Shown here: positions 18,629 through 26,493 of the stretch, in pieces | How the letters are laid out: the number at the start of each line of letters is the position of its first letter | Position numbering within the stretch: the first letter of the stretch is position 1 | Origin: Asparagopsis taxiformis | Lineage: Eukaryota; Rhodophyta; Florideophyceae; Bonnemaisoniales; Bonnemaisoniaceae | Direction of reading: 5' to 3' | DNA: 29,633 bases | Assembly: GCA_030407315.1 (NCBI GenBank) | Contig: JALQPE010002903.1 | Span: forward strand, 1-29,633 | Program-made: the position numbers and the translations under genes | The notes under the pieces: generated by a model | What the model was told of the DNA's origin: nothing | Seen by the model: the letters and a program-made list of their open reading frames with translations, nothing else | Databases searched by the model: none

Positions 18629-19990
18629 TCATTTTTGCTCCGGACTACAGGTGGCAGGTGGAGGAGAGGGTGGGTGGGTAGTGTCTGAATCCGCATTGAA
18701 GCCAAGACGAGAGATAGCCTCATAGCCAATGTCTTCAAGCTCCTGGCATATAGTAGTACCACTGAAAATACAGCAAGGTAAGCGTAGATGTAGTGTACCA
18801 AACGTCTCTGCGGTTGATAGAGGCTGGAAAGTGCTGTAACAAGCTCGGCGCTGAATACGTCTCCACAGTAACGAAAACGTTGCTCCATAAGTAACAGTAG
18901 CCTTATCACGTAGGTGGAAAGAGTCCACGATGCTAGACTGTGATAGTTGGCTAAGACATAGGGGATGTAAAAATGTATTGTTGACATGGTCAAACTCGTA
19001 GGAGTCTCTGCAAAGAACTGTCATACGTTGGTCTGGGCTGGACAGGACGTAAGCAGATGAGCCGACGAGAAATGCGGAAGAAGGAGCATCATGAGAGCAG
19101 TCAACGTCGACTAGATTTCCTAAAATTCGGACAATCGATGAGCTGCCTCCATCGCGTTCCGCCCTGCTCTTCACCAATATTTTCTGGAACCCGTGTTGCG
19201 AGGTACCTATGGAGTCACATAGTGCCTGAAAGGTGGGGAAAATGATGGAAAGATCCGACTCATTTCCAGAGGGAAAGGTGATGTCCTCAAAGGACGGCAG
19301 GAAGAGAACATCACGATTCTCTTTCGCCTTGCATTGAATGGCAATAGTGCGGAATTGAGCAAGGGAGCAGTCAGCCTGTACTCTGATTTCTTCTTGCGAT
19401 GTTTGTCGCATTCCCCTGGAGTGCTCGGATTTTGTCATCCGGAGGGAGAGGGGCTTGTCCGTGTACACACCAAGCTTCTGAAACAGAATGCTACATACAG
19501 TCAGAGCAGAGGAGGTCATGGAGCTGTTGGAATCGAATGGAGGGGGAAGAGGATGTTTGGCAGCTGACTCCAGCTTTTCCAATCTTGCCAGCATTTCTGC
19601 TATGGTCTTCTTCATTTGATCCGCAGTGCAATCTTGAAGGATGCCGCGGTGGCGGTGGCGAGTGTGGTCAATGCCGTAGTCCGGGTCTCTCTCTGCTGGG
19701 GATGCAGGTGAGTCCATACTGCGAAGCTCACCACTTCGCCACGGGAGAACCCTTCCGGAATCCTTGTCGACGAGCTCGTTACGATCTGAAATCTTGACTT
19801 GAGAAAGGGTAGAGTCGAAACCATATTCAGCTTTGTATTCGAGCAATGCATGGAGGAATGGGTCTGTTTCAGTCTTGACCTGAGTAATTTCCTTGACGAT
19901 TGCAGACCACCACACAATTTTTCGTTTCCTCCCAAACGGCCGAAGTTCCCATTGAACTTCTATAACGTCGTTTGGAGCGAGAGGAAGCAT
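18629..19990 (-). CDS. Hypothetical protein with possible Tudor-like N-terminus
   Basis: An intact 453-aa frame from ATG 19990. The first 100 residues (NDVIEVQWELRPFGRKRKI, VWWSAIVKEI, VLPWRSGELR) have the alternating aromatic/hydrophobic pattern of a small beta-barrel such as Tudor or agenet, which bind methylated lysine or arginine. This is a resemblance only. A short coiled coil follows (DQMKKTIAEMLARLEKLES, about 127-145). The remaining 300 residues form a folded-looking domain I do not recognise (SLIVRILGN-like beta segments, YEFDHVNNTFLHPL). It converges on the coiled-coil gene and diverges from the ParB-methyltransferase gene. In a cluster with SET enzymes, a methyl-reader role is conceivable but unproven. 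Confidence 0.55.
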   Translation of the reverse strand: MLPLAPNDVIEVQWELRPFGRKRKIVWWSAIVKEITQVKTETDPFLHALLEYKAEYGFDSTLSQVKISDRNELVDKDSGRVLPWRSGELRSMDSPASPAERDPDYGIDHTRHRHRGILQDCTADQMKKTIAEMLARLEKLESAAKHPLPPPFDSNSSMTSSALTVCSILFQKLGVYTDKPLSLRMTKSEHSRGMRQTSQEEIRVQADCSLAQFRTIAIQCKAKENRDVLFLPSFEDITFPSGNESDLSIIFPTFQALCDSIGTSQHGFQKILVKSRAERDGGSSSIVRILGNLVDVDCSHDAPSSAFLVGSSAYVLSSPDQRMTVLCRDSYEFDHVNNTFLHPLCLSQLSQSSIVDSFHLRDKATVTYGATFSLLWRRIQRRACYSTFQPLSTAETFGTLHLRLPCCIFSGTTICQELEDIGYEAISRLGFNADSDTTHPPSPPPATCSPEQK

Positions 19991-20503
19991 GTTGGGATAG
20001 CTATGGGATAGAATTGTTGTATTAGTGAAAGCCTAACCGTTACCTTCTGCTAAAGAGTAGTATATACTAGGAGGATTGGAAAGGTCCAGAAGAGATGTTT
20101 AGGTGGTGTAGAAATAGAATGGACAATTGACAAAATTGACACGTCAGTGTGGATGATGTCTGCCATGAACTGATTGCAGCATAAAATTTGATGTGAATAA
20201 TCGTTCTAGAAGTGAATGTCGGATGCATACGATTGGACTACAAAGATACGCTTAGAGATGTTACGCGGCCCAATAAATTGCATGGAAAAATATTTTGAGT
20301 ATTACTTTAGTATTACATTGATTATTGAGCTAACAGTCGATGTAGTTATCTTGTAAAGGTTCGGACAGGGGTGGAAAGGAAACAGCCACCGAAGTGCTAC
20401 CACTCGCTGACACTTTGTTTTAAACAACCAACTTCTGCTTTGCGCCACCCTGGTCAAGCAGCAACCAACTATCCCTTTCTTAAAAACTCTACCTTTGTTC
20501 GCC
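19991..20503. other. Divergent intergenic region, presumed promoters
   Basis: 513 bp of A/T-rich DNA separate the start codons of the minus-strand gene at 19990 and the ParB-methyltransferase gene at 20504, so the promoters of both should lie here. No repeat, palindrome or distinct promoter element was recognised. Confidence 0.4.
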
Positions 20504-23161
20504 ATGGAAGGAACGTTCCACAATCACGGTGAAAAGCACGACGGATGGGTGTTCATCGACCCCAATCAAGTCAGCAAATTCGTATCGATTCGCGATGTTG
20601 ATGCAAGTCATGTGGAAGCGCTCATGGAGAGCATTCGCAACAGCGGTTATGACACAGCTCATCCCGTGACTGGCAGGTTTCGAGAAGGCGTTCTGGAGAT
20701 ATTGGATGGAGCGCACCGCTGCATGGCAATTGTACGTGGAATGGAGAAGGGCGTCTTTCCTCCTGGCGTTACGATTCCTATGCGAGAAGAGTCTATCGTG
20801 GCGGACACCAACAGCAGTACTGCTGTTGTGCTGGACCGTGTGAGAGCGACGACATCCAACGACATTGCAGGCCTGCAAAGGCGCATGATGTTTGTTGAGT
20901 ATCTGATGATCGCCGTTGATCTCAGAGACGAGTACTGGGTCCAAAAAGGAAAGGACAAGTACGCTCATATTTCGTCTGTGAGGATGGCCGATGTGTTGGG
21001 CTGGATCAAGTCCTGCGATCCAAGCGGCCAAATTGCTTCAAGCCTGAGTGGTAAACCGCAGTACAGCTCATGCATGTCTATCCTGGCTGTGCTTCGGCCG
21101 TATCACCGAGCAGAAGATTCGAGTTCGATTGATTTGCGTCTGTGGCAAATGTTTTGTCATGCATGGGGACTCAATGCAGAGATGGGTGATTCTCCGAGGA
21201 TGGTTGAGTTTCCGAAACAGGTGGGGGTGACTAGTTCTCGTGCCGTCGAAATGTTTGGCAAGACACCCCGCGGAGAATTGTCCTCTCCACTGAACCGCGA
21301 ACTGCTTTCGAGCAGGTACTTTCTAGACGGCGCTACATCCGACATGCAAGATTCTTTGCAGGCTAGCCAGAAGCGGTTCAGGAGGCTGATGGTTATGATG
21401 TGCCAGTGTATCTTGGCTATTCGCAGTAAGGAGATGGGCAGTGCGCCATCTAGGCGGGCCAGAGCCACATCCGGGGCCATTGGTGGTGGTGGAATGGTTG
21501 GAATTGCAACATCCAGTGCGCAAGCCAACCAGCTTGGATTTGTTGTCGACCGTGTGTTAGCTGCGTGGGATACCGGGGCAAGAGTGTTGGGGTATGAGGA
21601 TGTTGAATCGATGTGCTGGCCGTTCATGGTATTCGATCCTGCGAGCCTTTGCTTCAGGTCACTCCCGAATCGGTCTGATGGCTGCGCGGTCGAGGAGCAT
21701 CGGAAAAACCTGACCATTGTCCCGAAAACTGTAGACAGTGAAAACGGGTTCTGTGCCGACCTTCCAGTGGCTGTGGATGCAAGGCTGCGATCATTGACAA
21801 GCGCCTTCCTGCTGTCGATACGCCAATGTGTCACTGAGGTGAATGTGTTCGCCGAGCGTGGTCAGCTGATGCAGAGACTTCGAGCCTTGCTTTTCGACAC
21901 TCCTGACAAGTTCGGCTTGAACTCGTTCATGCGAGCCAAGTTGAACACGTCTCATGCCCTGGATGGTCAGAGGAGGCTGAAGGCTTGGTTATTGCGAACC
22001 CGAGAGCAACGAAAGCTTCCTCTGACCATGGATGAGTTGCACAGTCTTGAGGATACGCCCGAGCCTGGCATCCTTGAAGGTGCACCTGCGCAGATGGAAA
22101 TATCCGCAGCAGTGCCAAACAATGGCAGCGAGGATATAGAAGAGGATAGTCTGGAGCCACAGAGGAAGAAGGCTAGGCTGGAGCGCGGTGGTGGAGAGGA
22201 CGATAATGCGGCGGTTGCTAGCGAAACAGCAACAAGAGAAGGTGCGGCCGAGGATGACGCTATGGAGGTTGACACTGTATCGCCTACAGAAGCACCGCTC
22301 GTTGACGTCGGAAAGGAATCCAAGCCGGAATATGTCACCAAGCTGGAAGCTGTGATGGGGCGTTACATTCACACTGTGAATTGTGACGCTACTGATGTAG
22401 CCAAAGAGGTGGAGGACAAAATTAGTTTCCTGGAAGATGGCGTGTTGGAGGACAGTGTTCAGCTTGTGCTCACTGATCCTCCATTCAACACGAGGCGGGA
22501 AGGCGGCAGAGAAAACTCGGAGTACGATATTCTGGAGCCGGAAGAGTTGGCGAGTGTTGCGTGTGAAATAGTTCGAGTTCTTCGGCCAGGCGGTCATGCT
22601 CTAATCTATTCCAGCGTGCGCCAACTCGTGGCATGGATGGATGCAATCAGAAATGCCGAGCCTGGCAAGATGATTGTGGACAGTGTTCCAGTCGTGCTAT
22701 CTCGCCGACCACACAGCTTTACGTCCAATCCATCGACGAAAACGTGCACACTGCATAATATGCACGATTTCGTTATCCATGCGTATAAGCGGGGGAAGGG
22801 TATGGCTGCATACGATATGGTGGATTACAGGTTGCACAATCCGGACATATCGAGGCACCCTGGGTTCACCAACGCGATTGACAACGTTCCGAGGTTGTCG
22901 GCTGGTGAAGCTCAATACGATGGGCAGAACAACCGACTGCGCCATGAGCAGAAGGCGTTGACCACTCTTCGTGAGCTTCTGGAACGATTTTCGAAGCAGA
23001 AAGATATCGTGATGGATTTCTTCTCGGGAACATACAGCACAGCCATAGCGTGTATGACGTTGAGGGATGGTACGTATCGTCGGTTCATTGGGTGTGAGAA
23101 GGAAAAAGGTGCCACGATGCATCGCAGGAGTGGATACTGCATGCTTTCGTCAGTGAGGTGA
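20504..23161 (+). CDS. ParB-like / DNA amino-methyltransferase fusion
   Basis: The start is ATG 20504 in a gccATGg context; the frame also contains an upstream TTG. Residues about 10-85 match a ParB-like (ParB/Srx) fold: WVFIDPNQVSKFVS, HVEALMESIRNSG, then LEILDGAHRCMAIVRG carrying the typical G-x-HR signature. A long helical middle follows, then an acidic linker with PQRKKARLERGGG near residue 552 (nuclear localisation-like). The methyltransferase domain has motif IV LVLTDPPFNTRR (DPPF near 658), LRPGGHALIYSS, and motif I IVMDFFSGTYSTAIA (DFFSGT near 838), the beta-class order. ParB-methyltransferase fusions are typical of phages and bacterial mobile DNA, so this domain pairing in a eukaryote-like gene suggests ancient capture. 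It probably methylates adenine or cytosine amino groups. Its 3' end abuts the SET gene and may splice into it. Confidence 0.8.
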   Translation: MEGTFHNHGEKHDGWVFIDPNQVSKFVSIRDVDASHVEALMESIRNSGYDTAHPVTGRFREGVLEILDGAHRCMAIVRGMEKGVFPPGVTIPMREESIVADTNSSTAVVLDRVRATTSNDIAGLQRRMMFVEYLMIAVDLRDEYWVQKGKDKYAHISSVRMADVLGWIKSCDPSGQIASSLSGKPQYSSCMSILAVLRPYHRAEDSSSIDLRLWQMFCHAWGLNAEMGDSPRMVEFPKQVGVTSSRAVEMFGKTPRGELSSPLNRELLSSRYFLDGATSDMQDSLQASQKRFRRLMVMMCQCILAIRSKEMGSAPSRRARATSGAIGGGGMVGIATSSAQANQLGFVVDRVLAAWDTGARVLGYEDVESMCWPFMVFDPASLCFRSLPNRSDGCAVEEHRKNLTIVPKTVDSENGFCADLPVAVDARLRSLTSAFLLSIRQCVTEVNVFAERGQLMQRLRALLFDTPDKFGLNSFMRAKLNTSHALDGQRRLKAWLLRTREQRKLPLTMDELHSLEDTPEPGILEGAPAQMEISAAVPNNGSEDIEEDSLEPQRKKARLERGGGEDDNAAVASETATREGAAEDDAMEVDTVSPTEAPLVDVGKESKPEYVTKLEAVMGRYIHTVNCDATDVAKEVEDKISFLEDGVLEDSVQLVLTDPPFNTRREGGRENSEYDILEPEELASVACEIVRVLRPGGHALIYSSVRQLVAWMDAIRNAEPGKMIVDSVPVVLSRRPHSFTSNPSTKTCTLHNMHDFVIHAYKRGKGMAAYDMVDYRLHNPDISRHPGFTNAIDNVPRLSAGEAQYDGQNNRLRHEQKALTTLRELLERFSKQKDIVMDFFSGTYSTAIACMTLRDGTYRRFIGCEKEKGATMHRRSGYCMLSSVR

Positions 23162-23970
23162 AAGCCGGGCGATATGGGGGGATCTTGCAGCGTGAGGTGG
23201 AGAGTATTCTTGGGGACGAGTCGGTACCGGTCACAGGAAAAGCTCCAAGGCTTCGTCAGAAGCACATCTCAGATGCACCAGAAGGTTTACCTGCTGTGAC
23301 AGCATTGCCGAACCATCTGCTTGTGTTCGTTGCGTCAATGAAGAAGGACGGGTCTATGCTTCACAGATTGAGCGGGGTGCCTATGGACCAGTGGCCGGCC
23401 GAGGACATGCACTCGTTTTGGAGCATAGACCCGGACGCGATTCTGGCTGCTGATGCCGCATTCTACGGTGTCTATGTTTCGCAATCGGAGGTAAGAGGTG
23501 GTGGGTTTGGCGTATTCGCGGCGAAGAAACTGAAGAAGGGGACGGTCATTGGCTGGTACAACGGGACGATTTTCTATGCGAAGATTCGAGACTCGGAACC
23601 GCAGAGATCAGTGATGTACGGCCCGGAAGGATTTGGGTGCACAGGAGAGAGGTTCCAGGACTACAACATGGAATTGGAAACCACGTACATAGGGAGGGGT
23701 GCACCTGTTCGGAAGGTCTGGCTCGTTCCAGCGGTCTATAATTGTACCAGCTACCTCAATGATTGTCGGGTCATTGACGGAACGGAGAAAGCGACCGAGG
23801 TGAGTCGAACACAGTCAGCCGAGTTTCGACAAGGCGATGCCATAGACAAACCGGACTTTGCTTCGAATATCAAGAATCCCCATGCTGTCAAGGTCGTTCT
23901 GACCAGAGACGTTGAAGCTGATGAGGAGATATTTGCTGACTATGGTAGAAAATATTGGCCAGCTAACTGA
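23158..23970 (+). CDS. SET-domain protein (possibly C-terminal part of ParB-methyltransferase)
   Basis: The SET fold is marked by GGGFGVFAAKKL (114-125, numbered from 23158), a central NCTSYLNDC at the usual N-H-x site, and EEIFADYGRKYW (256-267) with the Tyr-Gly pair. It resembles the 203-aa SET protein at 10407. The open frame begins at a GTG overlapping the TGA of the upstream gene, and the first ATG is only at 23338 (residue 61), still before the SET core. A GTGAGG...TTGCAG segment at 23153-23190 would, if spliced as a 38-nt phase-0 intron, join the two frames exactly and make a ParB-methyltransferase-SET protein. A variant AGTAAA lies about 20 nt after the stop. Confidence 0.7.
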   Translation: MKAGRYGGILQREVESILGDESVPVTGKAPRLRQKHISDAPEGLPAVTALPNHLLVFVASMKKDGSMLHRLSGVPMDQWPAEDMHSFWSIDPDAILAADAAFYGVYVSQSEVRGGGFGVFAAKKLKKGTVIGWYNGTIFYAKIRDSEPQRSVMYGPEGFGCTGERFQDYNMELETTYIGRGAPVRKVWLVPAVYNCTSYLNDCRVIDGTEKATEVSRTQSAEFRQGDAIDKPDFASNIKNPHAVKVVLTRDVEADEEIFADYGRKYWPAN

Positions 23971-24260
23971 GCTACTTTGATAGATTTGAGTAAACACGCA
24001 TTGACAGAGACAATAGACTGTGAATCATCTTCCAAGAGCGCTAGATATTATAGACTACACTACAACAATCGTGACATGACTGCAGGAAGGCATCTGCGGC
24101 CTGGAGTGCAAACTATCCACTTTTCAACTGCTATACCTATGGATACGAAAGGGAGAGAAACTAGAAAGATGTGAGTGCGAAATTGTGTAGCAACGCAGCA
24201 TGTAGAACACCAGTAACAGAGCGATGTAGGAGAAGCAGTCACCCCATTACAGTGCGGGCC
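23971..24260. other. 3' flank of SET gene, no recognised content
   Basis: Gene-free stretch between the SET stop codon and the foldback region. No coding motif, repeat or clear inverted terminal repeat matching the left side of the cluster was found. Confidence 0.35.
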
Positions 24261-24264
24261 GTTT

Positions 24265-24790
24265 ACCGGGGATGCTGACAGCAAAGTCATCGTTACGATG
24301 ACTTTGCTGTAAGAAAACAAATCATTACAGCAGCCATGATTTCTTTACCGGGTAAAAAATTGTGGCCGCTGTAATGAAACGTTTTCTTACAGCAAAGTCA
24401 TCGTTACGATGACTTTGCTGTAAGAAAGCAAAACATTACAGCGGCCACAATTTTTTACCCGGTAAAATTTCTTGCTGATTTTTTACCCGGTAAAAAATTC
24501 TTTGGCCACTGCAAGGAAACGGTTCCTTACAGCAAAGTCATCGTTACGATGACTTTGCTGTAAGAAAGCAAATCATTACAGCGGCCACAATTTTTTTTAC
24601 CCGTGAAGAAATCGTGGCTGCTGTAATGATTTGTTTTCTTACAGCAAAGTCATCGTAACGATGACTTTGCTGTAAGGAACCCTGGTAAACGGCTTCGGCT
24701 GTAAGCAGCAGGGAGTTTCGTCCTTCTCCCTTCTTGGTAAAGGTACCTTTACCAAGATGGGAGAAGGACGAAACTCCCTGCTGTCTCACA
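24265..24790. repeat. Foldback element, copy 1
   Basis: Four palindromic cores of cagcaaagtcatcg - TTA/TAA - cgatgactttgctg lie at 24279-24309, 24390-24420, 24530-24560 and 24642-24672. Flanks ttac/gtaa extend the arms. Between them are second-level inverted repeats (cattacagc.gcca ... tgg.cgctgtaatg) with an inner ttttacc/ggtaaaa palindrome, so hairpins nest within hairpins. The block ends in a 78-bp near-perfect palindrome (24706-24783). There is no coding sequence, which suits a foldback or MITE-like element. Confidence 0.85.
24706..24783. repeat. 78-bp near-perfect palindrome
   Basis: Two 39-nt arms meet without a spacer at aggt|acct (24744/24745). The only mismatch is one t/t pair. The outer ends read cagcagggagtttcg and cgaaactccctgctg. 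Such a spacerless palindrome can extrude a cruciform and is normally unstable, which fits its loss in copy 2. Confidence 0.9.
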
Positions 24791-24867
24791 TGAGAAGCGA
24801 AGTGTGAAGTAGGGAACATCACGGGAGGATGGTTTGGACGGCTGTTGGTCGCAAAATCTACTCCTTG

Positions 24868-24911
24868 TGCCGTGAGCCACAGCGACCATATGGTACCTGT
24901 GCCTCACGGCA
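24868..24911. repeat. 44-bp imperfect palindrome
   Basis: Outer arms tgccgtgag/ctcacggca, then a c/c mismatch, cacag/ctgtg, and a central accatatggt palindrome. A smaller perfect palindrome, ggaaccggcgccggttcc, follows at 24939-24956. They extend the palindrome-rich zone beyond the foldback element. Confidence 0.8.
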
Positions 24912-25262
24912 TAAAATATATATTCAACCCGCCGGGCGGGAACCGGCGCCGGTTCCGGTGCACTATAGTCGTCAATAAGTAGGACTCTAGCTACTCACTA
25001 TACAACTATAATCGTAAGGTAGGATAGCCTAAGATCGTAGTACGGAAGAGACGGATGGGAGGGTGTGTGTAGAGGAAAATTAAGGCGGCAGTACGAGTAG
25101 CCTATCGTGGTAATAGACGAGTATTTCATTGCGAGAGGGGGCGTGAGGGGGGAAACGAAAGGCGTCAGTCGTCACCAGAGAGGCTGGGATGCTGAAGGCG
25201 GAGTAGAGAAATGGGGGAGAGGGTGAAGCCAGACTGCTTACAGCTTTGGCAGTTCCGGCGGG

Positions 25263-25640
25263 GTGCTGACAGCAAAGTCATCGTTACGATGACTTTGCTG
25301 TAGAAAACAAATCATTACAGCAGCCATGATTTCTTTACGGGTAAAAAAATTGTGGCCGCTGTAATGAAACGTTTTCTTACAGCAAAGTCATCGTAACGAT
25401 GACTTGCTGTAAGAAAGAAAAACATTACAGCGGCCACAATTTTTACCCGGTAAAATTTCTTGCTGATTTTTTACCAAAAAAAAATCTTCGGCCACTGCAA
25501 GGAAACGGTTCCTTACAGCAAAGTCATCGTTCGATGACTTTGCTGTAAGGAACCCTGGTAAAACGGCTTCGGCTGTAAGCAGCAGGGGAGTTTCGTCCTC
25601 TCTCATCCTGGTAAAGGTAAGAAGCGAAGTTTGAAGTCGG
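25263..25640. repeat. Foldback element, copy 2 (diverged)
   Basis: A direct-orientation copy of the 24265 block. It begins with the same gtgctgacagcaaagtcat and keeps the same order of spacers, but has three palindromic cores (25270-25300 TTA, 25380-25409 TAA with a one-base deletion in an arm, 25516-25545 with centre reduced to T/TT). At about 25619 the sequence jumps from ggtaaaggta straight to agaagcgaag, so the right arm of the 78-bp palindrome is missing. Confidence 0.85.
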
Positions 25641-26404
25641 GTAATTGCTCAGCAAAGTCTGTACGGCTGTGAGCAGCTCTCAGGAGTATTTTACCTCACG
25701 TGTCTCTGTTCAGTTTATACCCTGTATATATAAGGTAGCCTAGTGTAGGTGGGAAGATAGACGAAAATTCTACAAATAATTTATCACAGTGACGGCTCTC
25801 GTAGTCGAAATCTGCGCGTTTGTCAAGGGTTGAAACTAGTCTCCCCCTACGGCCTAGCTAGTAAAATCATATAACGTTGTAGACTAATATAAAAGTAGCA
25901 AGCAATCTGCTGAGTAGCACTAAACTATGAGATGAAGGACAGATGTATAGATGAGAACTGAAAAATGGGCTAGGTAACAATGTTGAGATGAGAAAGACAG
26001 AACTTTATAGCAGGAACAGTAGTATAGGTTTTAATACTTCTGATATGCTATCTATTGCTCCTATCGTACTTGTAATATTCGACGGTGTGGATGTGTCCGT
26101 GAGGACGTCTTCTCCGTCTTCAAGTAGATGTGGCCGCGCGTGGGCAGGCCATAGACTAACTTCTCGCCTGCAGGAAGATCTCCTCGGCTGAAGCCGACCC
26201 CGTAATGGTAAAGGTCACCGCGACCAACCAATACGGAATAGGGTGGCACCCAAAAGATGAGAGGGGGACCTTCCACATATCGGCGCCCGGACTGGCCAGG
26301 CATACATGACTATAAGGGGCAACTACACTTATAGAGAACCATCGGCTCCGCTCGACATCATGAATATGATGGAGACGTGGTAGGACTTCCAACACTATTC
26401 GTCG
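25641..26404. other. Gene-free stretch after foldback copies
   Basis: A/T-rich up to about 26100, then more GC-rich. A minus-strand frame at 26061-26303 could be a coding fragment, but it has no recognisable motif and its borders are unclear. No tRNA or other structured RNA was recognised. Confidence 0.35.
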
Positions 26405-26466
26405 CTACCTTGAAGTCCGTGTGCCCATCCTGGTCCGCGCCCCATCTGCTGTAAGAAGCAGCCGCA

Positions 26467-26493
26467 ATCCTGTCTTCGGGAAGAAGACAGGAT
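26467..26493. repeat. Hairpin with 10-bp arms
   Basis: atcctgtctt and aagacaggat pair perfectly around a 7-nt loop. It lies within the 3' part of the decayed minus-strand region. Confidence 0.6.

Noticed and set aside
20489..21031. 180-aa minus-strand open frame
   Set aside because: Antisense to the ParB-like domain, which has the recognisable DGAHRCMAI signature. No motif of its own.
21989..22597. 202-aa minus-strand open frame
   Set aside because: Antisense to the acidic linker and start of the methyltransferase domain; its composition only mirrors that strand.
10407..24260. Terminal inverted repeats or target duplication around the methyltransferase locus
   Set aside because: I compared the spacers at about 9.75-10.4 kb and 23.97-24.26 kb by eye and found no convincing inverted pair, so element ends are not annotated.
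24265..25640. CRISPR-like array
   Set aside because: Repeats are themselves long palindromes, spacers are inverted repeats rather than unique sequences, unit spacing is irregular, and the window is eukaryotic without cas genes.
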